Shown piece after piece: positions 1 through 8,678 of a stretch of 39,261 nt of DNA. The notes below the pieces were generated by a model. It saw only the letters and a program-made list of their open reading frames with translations, searched no databases and had not been told where the DNA came from. The position numbers were made by a program, and so were the translations under genes. This stretch comes from Synechococcus sp. GreenBA-s (GTDB lineage: Bacteria > Cyanobacteriota > Cyanobacteriia > PCC-6307 > Cyanobiaceae), in contig NZ_JAGQBX010000008.1 in assembly GCF_024345855.1 (NCBI RefSeq), positions 36,181-75,441 of the forward strand. The letters run 5' to 3'. Position 1 is the stretch's first letter, and every line of letters begins with the position of its first letter.

Positions 1-2
1 TG

Positions 3-2417
3 TATGGCCTGGCGATGCAGCTCGCCGAGCTGCTGGGCCATCCGGCCGATCTGGTGGAGCGGCTGCGGATCTTCGCCACCGACCCGCTCGAGGCCAACCT
101 GGTGCGCTGTCGCCGCGCCACCTACCCGGAGGTCGAGGCCGCCGCGCTGCCGGCCGAGGGGCGGCGGCGCTACGGCAGTGAGGTGGAGGAGCAGCTGGTG
201 ATCGGCGATCCCCTGCGGCGCTGCGTGGTGTTTGCGCGCCATGCCCTGGCGGAGGACCCCTCCTTCCCCGACCTGGATCTGATCGTCTGCCGCCACCGCC
301 TCGACGGCCTGGCGGCCCCCCTGCGGAAGCGGCTGCTGGACCAGTTCCGCTTCAGCCTGCAGCGCGGCGGGGTGCTGGTGCTGACCCCAGGGGAGGGCCA
401 CGGGGAGCCGCCGCGGGGCTTCGACGCCGTGGGGGGGAGTGGGCAGACCTATCGGGTGGCCTCCCACGGCAAGGGCCGCAGACCCTCGCCCAGGGCCCCC
501 GCCGTCAGACCAGTGCCGGAGCCGACCATCTCCCCGCCGCTGGGGCGGATCTCCGTGGCGCCGTTCCGGGGCCTGGCGGCCCTGATGGCGCGGACGCCGG
601 CCAGCCACGACGCCCCCGCAGCGGCAGGATTGCAGCGGGCCCTGCTGGAGGCCGTGGTGCGTCTGGTGGGACCACCGGCCCTGGTGGTGGGGGAGCAGCA
701 CGAGCTGGTGCAGGTGATCGGCGACGTGACCCCCTACTGCCGCCTGCCCGAAGGCCGTGCCACCGCCGCCGCCGACGCCTACCTCCACCCGGACCTGCAG
801 CCGTTGGCGCGCTCGCTGCTGCTCCAGGCCCGCGCCCGTGGCCAGGGGGTGAGCGGCCTGGCGGACTGCCGCGGGGATGGCGGGCGTGAGGCCGTGGGCG
901 CTGAGCCCGTGAGCGGTGAGCCCGTGGGCCCGCCGCCGCCCCTGCGGCTGAGCGTGCAGCCCTTGCCCGTGGGCGGGCGTCAGTGGCTGCTGCTGAGCTT
1001 CCACCACGATCCCGGTGGTGCTCCCACCGCCGTGAGCACACCCCTCGCGGACGGCGCAGAGGTGGCGCGGCTGGAGCGGCAGCTGCTCGCCAGCCAGGAC
1101 AGCCTGCGCCGCTCCCTGCTGCAGCTGGAGCAGGCCCATGAGGAGCTGCAGGCCCATGCCGAGGAGCTGCAGGCCTCCAGCGAAGAACTGCAGACTTCCT
1201 ATGGGGAACTGGAGGCCGCCAACGACCAGCTGCAGGCCGTCAATGCCGACCTGGGCAGCCTCAACGACCACCTGCAGGGCCGCAGCGAGGAACTGGAGCG
1301 GCTCAACACCGATCTGCGCGGGATCCTCCACTCCCTCAACCAGGGGATGGTGATCGTGGACGCCGAGCTGCGGGTGGTGCGCTACTCGCCCCTGGCGGTG
1401 CAGCTGTTCGGCCTGATCGAGGCGGACATCGGCCGGCCGCTGCTGGAGGTGCCCACGCGCCTGCCGCTGCCGGGGCTGCGCGAGGCGCTGGAGGCGGCGG
1501 TCGCGGGGGGGGAGCGGCGCAGCCTCGAGGCCAGCGGCGACGACGTGGTCTATCTGGTGCAGGTGCAGCGCCACCAGCAGGGCGACGGCCGCCGCCAGGG
1601 CGCCATCGTGACCCTCAGCGACATGAGCGAGCTGGCGGCCCTGCACGGAGCGGCGGAGGCCTCCCTGGCGGAATTCAGCGGCCTCACCGACACCCTGGCC
1701 GAGGGGGTTTGGAAGCGCGACCACAGCCTGCGGCGCCTGCTCTACGCGAGCCATCGGATGGCGGCGATCACCGGCTGGGCGCCGCTGGAGCTCTGCAACC
1801 ACCCCGAGCTGCTGGATGCGGCGATCCTGGAAGCCGACCGCCAGCGCGTGGCCGCCGCCCGGCAGGTCGGGCAGGGCCACTGGTCGGTGCGCTATCGGCT
1901 GCGGGGGCGCGACGGCCGCCAGCTCTGGGTGCAGGAGTCGGCCCGGGTGGTGGAGCAGGAGGGCGAGCTGGTGGTGATGGGCACCCTGGCGGATGTGACG
2001 GAGCTGGAGCAGCTCGGCCGCAGCCACGCCGAGCTGACCGGCCGGCTGGACGCGCTGCTGGCCACCCCTGGGCTGGCCGTGGCCTTTCTGGATCAGGACC
2101 TGCGGCTGCTGGCCGCCAGTGAGGGCTTCAGCGCCCTGGTGGGGTTCAGCCCAAGGGCGCTGGTCGGCATGGCCTACGGGCAGCTCACGTCCGCGGCGGA
2201 GGACCAGCAGCTGCGGGCCAGCCTCGCGGCCCCAAGCCCCAGCCACGCCGGCGCGCCACCCCCAGCGCCGCCTGCTGGCTGGAGTGCGCGGCGCCCGGTG
2301 CAGCTGCAGCCCCGCCAGGGCCCCGCGCGCACCGTCGACCTGCAGGTGCGCCCGTGCCGCCGCCACGACGGCAGCACGGGCTACACGTTGTGTGTGGAGG
2401 CCAGCCGCCGAGGCTGA
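3..2417 (+). CDS. CheR-remnant / multi-PAS sensory protein (5' partial)
   Basis: The reading frame is open to the left edge, so the true start lies outside; the first visible ATG is at 15. Numbered from that ATG, residues 1-127 resemble the C-terminal half of a CheR methyltransferase: an IFATD motif, then FARHALAEDPSF and DLIVCR, as in CheB-CheR fusion proteins. The usual CRNLLIY segment is replaced by CRHRLDG, so activity is doubtful. A proline/glycine-rich linker follows (about 130-350). Then comes a glutamine/leucine-rich heptad coiled coil (about 351-439). Three PAS-like segments follow at about 440-545, 553-670 and 675-800, the second with a PAC-like tail. The protein ends after the third PAS. 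I see no histidine kinase, GGDEF or EAL domain, so it probably signals through a partner or through an upstream CheB part outside the window. The family and domains are seen; the role is inferred. Confidence 0.75.
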   Translation, partial: YGLAMQLAELLGHPADLVERLRIFATDPLEANLVRCRRATYPEVEAAALPAEGRRRYGSEVEEQLVIGDPLRRCVVFARHALAEDPSFPDLDLIVCRHRLDGLAAPLRKRLLDQFRFSLQRGGVLVLTPGEGHGEPPRGFDAVGGSGQTYRVASHGKGRRPSPRAPAVRPVPEPTISPPLGRISVAPFRGLAALMARTPASHDAPAAAGLQRALLEAVVRLVGPPALVVGEQHELVQVIGDVTPYCRLPEGRATAAADAYLHPDLQPLARSLLLQARARGQGVSGLADCRGDGGREAVGAEPVSGEPVGPPPPLRLSVQPLPVGGRQWLLLSFHHDPGGAPTAVSTPLADGAEVARLERQLLASQDSLRRSLLQLEQAHEELQAHAEELQASSEELQTSYGELEAANDQLQAVNADLGSLNDHLQGRSEELERLNTDLRGILHSLNQGMVIVDAELRVVRYSPLAVQLFGLIEADIGRPLLEVPTRLPLPGLREALEAAVAGGERRSLEASGDDVVYLVQVQRHQQGDGRRQGAIVTLSDMSELAALHGAAEASLAEFSGLTDTLAEGVWKRDHSLRRLLYASHRMAAITGWAPLELCNHPELLDAAILEADRQRVAAARQVGQGHWSVRYRLRGRDGRQLWVQESARVVEQEGELVVMGTLADVTELEQLGRSHAELTGRLDALLATPGLAVAFLDQDLRLLAASEGFSALVGFSPRALVGMAYGQLTSAAEDQQLRASLAAPSPSHAGAPPPAPPAGWSARRPVQLQPRQGPARTVDLQVRPCRRHDGSTGYTLCVEASRRG

Positions 2418-2734
2418 ACGGCTTCGGGACCTGGCCTCGAAAACTTGCCTCGAGACCTTGCCTCGATCCTGGCCGCGGCGGCCTGCCAACCCCCCTTGCG
2501 ATCTGTGTAGCAGCCAGGCGCAATCGTGGCGCTGAGGTGCCCGATCGGCTGGAAACGCGTTCAGGCCCGGCCGCTCTTCGTACGGTGAAACAGGAAGGCG
2601 CTCAGGGCTGAACGGACCCCTGAGATCACCCTCTTTCCCCTGGTGATCCGTGCATCCAGCCGAAGGGCTGGGCGCCAGCCCCGTGGTGACGGGTGCGGAT
2701 CTTGTGCTGCCTCAGCTCCGATCAACCACGACCG
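2418..2734. other. Intergenic region with tandem 13-bp repeats and inverted repeats
   Basis: About 317 bases separate the PAS protein from the sigma factor gene. I see no convincing gene or tRNA here. Three consecutive 13-base units start at 2431, 2444 and 2457 and share the core CCTCGA. Further on, CTCAGGG at 2601-2607 pairs with CCCTGAG at 2618-2624. GATCACC at 2624-2630 pairs with GGTGATC at 2642-2648. The region probably holds the 3' end of the PAS transcript and the promoter of the sigma gene; no clear -10/-35 pair stands out. Confidence 0.6.
2431..2469. repeat. Three tandem 13-bp direct repeats
   Basis: The units CTGGCCTCGAAAA, CTTGCCTCGAGAC and CTTGCCTCGATCC lie head to tail with an exact 13-base period, starting 14 bases after the stop codon of the PAS gene. 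The first ten bases of units 2 and 3 are identical and unit 1 differs from them by one base; the last three bases vary. They could be replication slippage products or iterated protein-binding sites. Confidence 0.6.
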
Positions 2735-3643
2735 ATGGATCCCCTTGGACAGCCCAGCCCAGCCATGACACGACCCCACCGCGGTGAAGCCCTGCTCGAC
2801 TACCTCAACCAGGCCGGCACCATCCCCCTGCTCACGGCCGCGGAGGAGTTGCACCTCGGCGCCATCGTGCAGGAATGGCTGCAGCACCCAGAGCCGCCGC
2901 CGGCCCTGCGGCGCCGCGGCACCCGCGCCCGCAACCGCATGGTGTCCGCCAACCTGCGCCTGGTGGTGATGGTGTGCCGCCGTTACCAGAACCGGATCAG
3001 CAGCCTCCAGCTCGACGTACTCGACCTGATCCAGGCCGGCAACCTCGGGCTGATCCGCGCCGTGGAGCGCTACGACCCCAGCCGCGGCTACCGGCTCTCC
3101 ACCTTCGCCTTCTGGTGGATCGACCAGTCGGCGCGGCGCTGCATCAGCGAGCTGGGGCGCGCCATCCGCCTGCCCACCCAGATGATCCAGCTGGCGTTCC
3201 GGGCCCAGCGGCTGCAGGCCAGCTCGCCGCAGCGCCTGAGCCTGGGCGGTGTGGCCGAACGGCTGGGGCAGGACGAGAAGCGCGTGAGCACGGCCCTGCG
3301 CACCCTCGAGCTCTGCAGCACCGCCTCCCTCGATCGCAGCCTCGATGGGCTGGAAAACGGCGCCACCCTGCTCGACAGCATCCCGGATCCCCACAGCCCC
3401 GAGCCCAGCGACGACTACGCCTGGCTGCACGAGCAGGTGCGCGGCCTCGATCCCCTCGACCAGCGGCTGCTACACCTGCGCTTCGGCAACAGCGAGGGCC
3501 ACACCCTGGCGGAGACGGCCCAGGTCCTGGGTCTCAACAAGAACCAGGTGCAGAACGCCGAGCGGCGCAGCCTGCGGCGCCTGCGCCGGTGCCTGACCCC
3601 AATGCTCCATCCCCAGCCCAGCCCCTGCCGGGCCGCCCTGTAG
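2735..3643 (+). CDS. Divergent alternative sigma factor (sigma-70 family, group 2-like)
   Basis: An RNA polymerase sigma subunit of about 302 residues without region 1.1. Region 1.2 is at about 19-48. Region 2 is at about 65-150, with NLRLVV, DLIQAGNLGL and FAFWWIDQSARR. Region 3 is around 160-195 and region 4 around 230-285. Two DNA-contact segments depart from consensus. WWIRQA of region 2.4 is WWIDQS here. The region 4.2 recognition helix reads LNKNQVQNAE where R-E-R-V-R-Q-I-E is usual. A short insertion also sits between the first two helices of region 2. These changes suggest a small or unusual promoter set. No Shine-Dalgarno helps choose the start: GTG 2693, ATG 2735 and ATG 2765 are all possible, and region 1.2 is intact with any of them. 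The gene stands alone, 112 bases before htpG. Confidence 0.85.
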   Translation: MDPLGQPSPAMTRPHRGEALLDYLNQAGTIPLLTAAEELHLGAIVQEWLQHPEPPPALRRRGTRARNRMVSANLRLVVMVCRRYQNRISSLQLDVLDLIQAGNLGLIRAVERYDPSRGYRLSTFAFWWIDQSARRCISELGRAIRLPTQMIQLAFRAQRLQASSPQRLSLGGVAERLGQDEKRVSTALRTLELCSTASLDRSLDGLENGATLLDSIPDPHSPEPSDDYAWLHEQVRGLDPLDQRLLHLRFGNSEGHTLAETAQVLGLNKNQVQNAERRSLRRLRRCLTPMLHPQPSPCRAAL

Positions 3644-3700
3644 GCCGCAGACGGGGTCGCGACCGCCAGGGCTGGTTCGGAGACCCCTCCCTCAGCACCG

Positions 3701-3730
3701 TTGAGGCGGGTCGCCCGCGGCCCCTACGGT
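3701..3730 (+). promoter_or_regulatory. Possible htpG promoter
   Basis: TTGAGG (3701-3706) and TACGGT (3725-3730) form a plausible -35/-10 pair with an 18-base spacer, about 25 bases before the htpG start. I see no CIRCE-like inverted repeat. The match is moderate in GC-rich DNA and could be chance. Confidence 0.35.
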
Positions 3731-3755
3731 CCCCCCAGATCACGCGAGAACTGCC

Positions 3756-5675
3756 ATGGCGGTGCTGGAAGAACAGGGCCAGATCCAGATCCACACCGAG
3801 AACATCTTCCCGATCATCAAGAAGGCCGTCTATTCCGGCCACGAGGTGTTCCTGCGGGAATTGGTGAGCAACGGCGTCGACGCCATCAGCAAGCGGCGCA
3901 TGGCCGCCATGGCCGGCGACTGCATGGAGGGTCCCGAAGCCCAGATCCAGATCCGCATCGACCGCGAGGCCAAGACCCTCACTATCTCCGATAACGGCAT
4001 CGGCATGACGGCCGAGGAGGTGAAGCGCTACATCAATCAGGTGGCCTTCTCCAGCGCCGAAGACTTTCTGGAGAAGTACAAGCAGGAGAGCGACGCGATC
4101 ATCGGCCACTTCGGCCTGGGCTTCTACTCCAGCTTCATGGTGGCCAAGCAGGTGGAGCTGGTGAGCCGCTCCGCCCGGGAGGGCAGCGAGGCCGTGCGCT
4201 GGAGCTGCGACGGATCCCCTAACTTCAGCCTGGAGGGGGCCGAGCGCAGTGAGCCCGGCACCGATGTGATCCTGCACCTGATGGAGGAGGAACTCGAATA
4301 CATCGAGCCCTCCCGCATCCGCACCCTGATCACCACCTACTGCGACTTCCTGCCGCTGGAGGTGCAGCTGGAGGGTGAAACGGTGAACAGGCGCGAGGCC
4401 CCCTGGCGCCAGAGCCCGCGCGACCTCACCGACAACGACTACATCGAGCTCTACCGCTACCTCTACCCCTTCCAGGGCGACCCGCTGCTGTGGGTGCACC
4501 TCAACACCGACTACCCCTACAACCTGCAGGGCATCCTGTTCTTCCCCAAATCCACCGGCCGCGCCGACTGGGAGAAGGGCGAGATCCGTCTCTACTGCAA
4601 CAACGTGTTCGTGTCGGACTCGATCAAGGAGGTGGTGCCCCGCTATCTGCTGCCCCTGCGCGGCGTGATCGATTCGCCCGACATCCCCCTCAACGTGAGC
4701 CGCTCGGCCCTGCAGACCGACCGGCGCGTGCGCTCGATCGGCGGCTTCGTGGCCAAGAAGGTGGGCGATCGCCTCAAGCAGCTGCACCGCGAGGATCCCA
4801 AGCGCTACGCCGAGATCTGGGAATCCCTGGCGCCCTTCATCAAGATCGGCGCCATGGAGGATGAGAAGTTCGCCGACCAGGTGGCCGATCTGGTGCTGTT
4901 CGGCTCCACCGCCCCCGCCCAGGAGGGCGGCGAGGCCGAACTGGCCAACCCCGATCCCATCCCGGGCGAGGCCGGCAAGGCCTACACCACCCTGGCGGGC
5001 TACCGCAGCCGCATGGATGCCGCCAACGACAAGCGCATCCTCTACTGCACCGATGAGGCTGGCCAGGCCGGGGCCCTGGCCCTGTGGAAGGGGCAGGGGG
5101 CCGAGGTGCTCCTGGCCGACACCTTCATCGACACCCAGTTCATCCCCTGGCTGGAGTACCGCCACAACGAGCTGAAGTTCCAGCGGGTGGACAGCGAACT
5201 CGACGACTCGCTGCAGGAGCAGGAGAACGAACTCGCCGATGCCGACGGCAAGGACAGCTCCGAGAAACTGCGGGACCTGTTCAAGGGCGCCCTGGCCGAC
5301 GACAGGATCACGATCCAGGTGCAGGCCCTCAAGGGCGACAACGCCCCCGCCGCCCTGATCCTGCTGCCCGAGCAGATGCGCCGCCTCAACGACATGGGCG
5401 CCCTGATGGAGCAGCGCCTGCCCGGCCTGCCCGACCACCACGTGCTGCTGGTGAACCGCCGGCACCCCCTGGTGGAGGGCCTGCTCAAGCTCTCGGCCGG
5501 TGCGGTGATCACCGGCGGTGGCAGCTCCCCCAGTCAGCAGCTGGCGGACGACCTGGGCCGCCACGTCTACGAGATGGCGCGCCTGGCGGTGGGCGGCCTG
5601 GAGCCCAATCAGCTGGCCGGTTTCCAGCAGCGCAGTTGCGATCTGATGGGCAAGCTGATGGAGCGCGGCCTCTGA
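3756..5675 (+). CDS. htpG: Molecular chaperone HtpG (Hsp90 family)
   Basis: Cytosolic ATP-dependent dimeric chaperone, 639 residues, near the usual bacterial HtpG length. The N-terminal GHKL ATPase motifs are visible: the N-box FLRELVSN at 32-39 followed by DAI, then SDNGIGM at 78-84, and GHFGLGFYS from about 117. The catalytic glutamate and the ADP-contacting Asp-Asn are retained, although the usual SNASDA is SNGVDA here. The middle domain carries the conserved NVSRSALQ segment around 305-315, and an acidic stretch lies near 490-505. In cyanobacteria HtpG supports heat, light and oxidative stress tolerance and assembly of tetrapyrrole and phycobilisome proteins; this is family knowledge. ATG 3756 is the only sensible start. 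The gene ends 25 bases before the TTG start chosen for the next gene, though the two probably are not one operon. Confidence 0.95.
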   Translation: MAVLEEQGQIQIHTENIFPIIKKAVYSGHEVFLRELVSNGVDAISKRRMAAMAGDCMEGPEAQIQIRIDREAKTLTISDNGIGMTAEEVKRYINQVAFSSAEDFLEKYKQESDAIIGHFGLGFYSSFMVAKQVELVSRSAREGSEAVRWSCDGSPNFSLEGAERSEPGTDVILHLMEEELEYIEPSRIRTLITTYCDFLPLEVQLEGETVNRREAPWRQSPRDLTDNDYIELYRYLYPFQGDPLLWVHLNTDYPYNLQGILFFPKSTGRADWEKGEIRLYCNNVFVSDSIKEVVPRYLLPLRGVIDSPDIPLNVSRSALQTDRRVRSIGGFVAKKVGDRLKQLHREDPKRYAEIWESLAPFIKIGAMEDEKFADQVADLVLFGSTAPAQEGGEAELANPDPIPGEAGKAYTTLAGYRSRMDAANDKRILYCTDEAGQAGALALWKGQGAEVLLADTFIDTQFIPWLEYRHNELKFQRVDSELDDSLQEQENELADADGKDSSEKLRDLFKGALADDRITIQVQALKGDNAPAALILLPEQMRRLNDMGALMEQRLPGLPDHHVLLVNRRHPLVEGLLKLSAGAVITGGGSSPSQQLADDLGRHVYEMARLAVGGLEPNQLAGFQQRSCDLMGKLMERGL

Positions 5676-5700
5676 TCGCTTGCCGGCTGGCCCTCAGCCC

Positions 5701-6951
5701 TTGATCCAGCGCCCCCGCCGCCAGCGGGGGTGGATGGTGCTGGCCGCCGCCTTGGCCCTGCTGCTCTGGGCCGCTGTGGGCCTGGCCAGGCCCCGGCCGG
5801 TGGAGGTGTCGGTGCTGATGCCGGCCCCCTTCGCCGATGCCACCGCCCCGCTGGTGGCGGCCTTCAACCGCACGCACCGCGACGTTCAGATCGCCGTGAC
5901 GCGCGGGCCGCTCGACACCGAGGCCCTCTCGGATCTGGCGATCAGCAGCCTGTTGCTGGGGGACACCCCCTACGACCTGCTGCTGATGGACGTCACCTGG
6001 ACGCCCAAGTACGCGGCCGCCGGCTGGCTCGAGCCCCTGGAGCCGCTGCTCGGCGATGACGCCATGGAGGGCATGGCCGTCGGCGCGCAGCTGGGCAATG
6101 CCTTCGGTGGCCACCTCTGGCGCCTGCCACTGCTGGCGGACATGGGCCTGCTCTATTGGCGCACCGATCTGATGGACGCCCCGCCCCGCTCCCTGCAGGA
6201 GCTGGCGGCCACCGCCGCCGACCTGAAGGCCAGGGGGGAGGTGAGCTGGGGCTACGTGTGGCAGGGACGCCAGTACGAGGGCCTGAGCTGCGTGTTCCTG
6301 GAGGTGCTGCGGGCCTTCGGCGGCGAGTGGCTGCAGGCCGGCGACCGGGCCGCCCTCGACAGCCCCGCCGCCATCGCCGCCGCCCGCTGGCTGGGCGACC
6401 TGGTGCGCCAGGGGATCACGCCGGCGGCGGTGGCCAACGTGTCGGAGTCGGAGTCGCTGCAGATCTTTGCTGCCGGTGAGGCGGCCTTCATGCGCAACTG
6501 GCCCTACGCCTGGCGGGAGCTGCAGAAGCCGGGCAGCCTCGTGGCCGGCAAGGTGGGCGTGAGCAGCCTCGGCGAGGGCACCCAGGGCAGCTGGGGCTTC
6601 TCGCTGCTGCGGGGCAGCCCCCACCCCGCCGAGGCGGCGGCGGTAATGCAGTGGTTCACCGGTGAGGCCGTGGGCCGCGAGCTGGCCGAGCGCTACGGCT
6701 ACACGCCGGTGTGGAACAGCCTGCTCCAGGATGCGCAGCTCGAGGCCCGGCTGCCGCTGCTGCCGGTGCTGCGTCAGGCCCTGGAACACACGGCGTTGCG
6801 GCCGCTCACCCCCGTGTACGCCCAGCTCAGCGACACCCTGCAGCGGCAGCTCTCGGCCCTGCTCACCGGCGGCGAGGACGCCACCGAGGCCATGGCCCAG
6901 GCCCAGCGCCAGAGCAGCCTGATCCTGCGCTCCGCCGGGGAGGCGCCATGA
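5701..6951 (+). CDS. Carbohydrate ABC transporter substrate-binding protein
   Basis: Extracytoplasmic solute-binding protein of the family-1 (maltose/trehalose/glucosylglycerol) type, about 416 residues. A basic N-terminus (RPRRQRGW) precedes a hydrophobic stretch. No lipobox cysteine is present, so it is exported or anchored through its signal sequence rather than lipidated. Family features include an early VSVLMPAPF strand, a YDLLLMDVTWTPKYA segment, and the C-terminal run of small helices typical of these binding proteins. Both TTG 5701 and TTG 5680 give a basic leader; ATG 5734 would remove it. Its stop overlaps the ATG of the next permease (ATGA at 6948-6951), so the importer genes are translationally coupled. 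Order and family fit the cyanobacterial Ggt osmolyte importer, but no glucosylglycerol synthesis gene lies here. The substrate is not established. Confidence 0.85.
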   Translation: MIQRPRRQRGWMVLAAALALLLWAAVGLARPRPVEVSVLMPAPFADATAPLVAAFNRTHRDVQIAVTRGPLDTEALSDLAISSLLLGDTPYDLLLMDVTWTPKYAAAGWLEPLEPLLGDDAMEGMAVGAQLGNAFGGHLWRLPLLADMGLLYWRTDLMDAPPRSLQELAATAADLKARGEVSWGYVWQGRQYEGLSCVFLEVLRAFGGEWLQAGDRAALDSPAAIAAARWLGDLVRQGITPAAVANVSESESLQIFAAGEAAFMRNWPYAWRELQKPGSLVAGKVGVSSLGEGTQGSWGFSLLRGSPHPAEAAAVMQWFTGEAVGRELAERYGYTPVWNSLLQDAQLEARLPLLPVLRQALEHTALRPLTPVYAQLSDTLQRQLSALLTGGEDATEAMAQAQRQSSLILRSAGEAP

Positions 6952-7820
6952 CCACGGCACTGCAACCGCTGCTGCTGCTGTTGCCGGCCCTGCTGCTGGT
7001 GGCCGGGGTGTTTCTCTGGCCGCTGCTGCGCTACGGCTGGCTGAGCCTGCAGGCCAGCTCGGTGCTCACCGGCCTGGTGCCGGTGCCCAACGGCGGCGCC
7101 AACTGGCAGCGGCTGCTGGCCGATGGGCGCTTCTGGCAGGACGCGGCCCAGACCCTGCGCTTCGCCGGCGTGTCGCTGGCGCTGGAGCTGCTGCTCGGAC
7201 TCGCCCTGGCGCTGCTGCTGCACCGGCCCCTGCCACGCCGGGGCCTGCTGCGGGCGGCGGTGCTGCTGCCCTGGGCCCTGCCCACCACCGTGATGGCCCT
7301 GGGCTGGCGCTGGATCCTCAACGATCCCCACGGTCCGCTCAACCGTCTGATCCAGGGGCTGGGCGGCAACGCCTACGGCTTCCTCTCCACCCCCGCCACC
7401 ACCTGGCTGTTCACGGTGCTGGCGGACGTGTGGAAGACCACGCCCTTCGTGGCGCTGCTGCTGCTGGCGGGGCTGCAGGCGATCCCGGCCGAGCTGGAGG
7501 AGGCCCTGGTGCTGGAGGGTGCCGGCCCCCTGCAGCGGCTATGGCGCCTCACCCTGCCGCTGCTGGCCCCCTACCTGCTGCTCGCCGCCCTCTTCCGCCT
7601 GGCCCAGGCCCTGGGGGTGTTCGATCTGATCCAGGTGCTCACCGGGGGTGGGCCGGCCAGCAGCACCGAGAGCCTGGGGCTCTACGCCTACCTGAACGGC
7701 ATGCGGTTTCTCGATTTCGGCTACAGCGCCACGGTGATGCTGGGCATGTTCGTGCTGGTGCTGCTGCTGACGGCGGCCGTCCTGCTGCTCCAACACGGCT
7801 GGCAGGGGCGGCGGCGATGA
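6948..7820 (+). CDS. Carbohydrate ABC transporter permease, MalF/UgpA type
   Basis: Inner-membrane permease of 290 residues with about six hydrophobic segments. The cytoplasmic EAA loop that docks on the ATPase is seen as AELEEALVLEGAGPLQRLWR followed by LTLPLLAP. A first transmembrane helix near the N-terminus, with the conserved P..W pattern of this subfamily, and the segment DLIQVLTGGGP near the C-terminus mark it as the MalF/UgpA half rather than MalG. The start ATG 6948 overlaps the stop of the binding protein, and its own stop overlaps the ATG of the next permease at 7817-7820. The two permeases are expected to form a heterodimer. Confidence 0.92.
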   Translation: MTTALQPLLLLLPALLLVAGVFLWPLLRYGWLSLQASSVLTGLVPVPNGGANWQRLLADGRFWQDAAQTLRFAGVSLALELLLGLALALLLHRPLPRRGLLRAAVLLPWALPTTVMALGWRWILNDPHGPLNRLIQGLGGNAYGFLSTPATTWLFTVLADVWKTTPFVALLLLAGLQAIPAELEEALVLEGAGPLQRLWRLTLPLLAPYLLLAALFRLAQALGVFDLIQVLTGGGPASSTESLGLYAYLNGMRFLDFGYSATVMLGMFVLVLLLTAAVLLLQHGWQGRRR

Positions 7821-8641
7821 AACGCCCTCCCCACCTGCTGCTGCTGCTGGCGGCTCTGCTGTGGAGCCTGCTGCCGCTGCTGTGGCAGCTGATCACCTCC
7901 CTGCGCACGCCGGAAGCGCTGGTGGCCCCAACGCCGGCGGCCTGGCTGAGTGGCTGGACCCTCGCCAACTACCGGCAGGTGCTGCTGGGCGATCCGCCGT
8001 TCTGGCGCTATCTGCTCAACAGCGCCCTGGTGGGGGCCGCCAGCACGGGCCTCACCCTGGCGCTGGCCATCCCCGCAGCCTATGGGCTGCAGCAGCAGAC
8101 GCTGCGCCTGCAGCGGCTGCTCACCCTGCTGTTGCTGGCGGCGGCGATGTTCCCCTATGTGCTGCTGTTTCTGGCCCTGCTGGAGCTGGCCCGGCTGCTG
8201 GGCTGGGGCAACCAGCTGCTGGCCCTGGCGGTGCCCTATGCGGGGCTGTCCCTGCCGCTGGCGGTGCTGCTCCTGCGGGCGGCCCTGGCCGACCTGCCGC
8301 CCGAGCTGGAGGATGCGGCGCGGCTGGAGGGGCTGAACCTCTGGCAGCGGCTGCGGCGGGTGCTGCTGCCGCTGCTGGCTCCGGCCATCGCCAGCACCGC
8401 GATCCTCGTGTTCCTGTTCAGCTGGAACGAGTACCCGATCGCCCTCACCTGGATCAGCAAGGCCGAGCTGCTCACCCTGCCCACGGCGATGGCGCGGATC
8501 GGCGGGTCGTCGGTGTACGCCGTGCCCTACGGGGCCTACGCCGCCGCCACGGTGCTGGGCAGCCTGCCGCTGCTGGCCCTGGTGCTGCTGTTCCAGCGCC
8601 AGATCGTGAGCGGCCTCACCCAGGGAGCCGTGAAGGGATGA
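7817..8641 (+). CDS. Carbohydrate ABC transporter permease, MalG/UgpE type
   Basis: Second permease half, 274 residues and about six membrane segments. It starts with a short basic residue pair before a long hydrophobic helix, followed by the periplasmic segment WTLANYRQVL typical of MalG/UgpE proteins. The EAA loop is LPPELEDAARLEGLNLWQRL, and the family pattern FLFSWNEYPIAL lies near residue 200. It overlaps the upstream permease by four bases (ATGA). The ATPase gene follows after 37 bases. Together with the preceding gene it should form the membrane pore of the importer. Confidence 0.92.
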   Translation: MKRPPHLLLLLAALLWSLLPLLWQLITSLRTPEALVAPTPAAWLSGWTLANYRQVLLGDPPFWRYLLNSALVGAASTGLTLALAIPAAYGLQQQTLRLQRLLTLLLLAAAMFPYVLLFLALLELARLLGWGNQLLALAVPYAGLSLPLAVLLLRAALADLPPELEDAARLEGLNLWQRLRRVLLPLLAPAIASTAILVFLFSWNEYPIALTWISKAELLTLPTAMARIGGSSVYAVPYGAYAAATVLGSLPLLALVLLFQRQIVSGLTQGAVKG

Positions 8642-8678
8642 GAGGGGGCGGAACGGGGACGGGCAGGTGGAGGCGGCG

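Noticed and set aside
2354-2611. 85-codon plus-strand frame crossing the end of the PAS gene
   Set aside because: Starts inside the PAS gene in another frame, with no ribosome-binding site or recognisable motif.
3534-5564. 676-codon minus-strand frame over htpG
   Set aside because: Shadow of htpG; no family resemblance.
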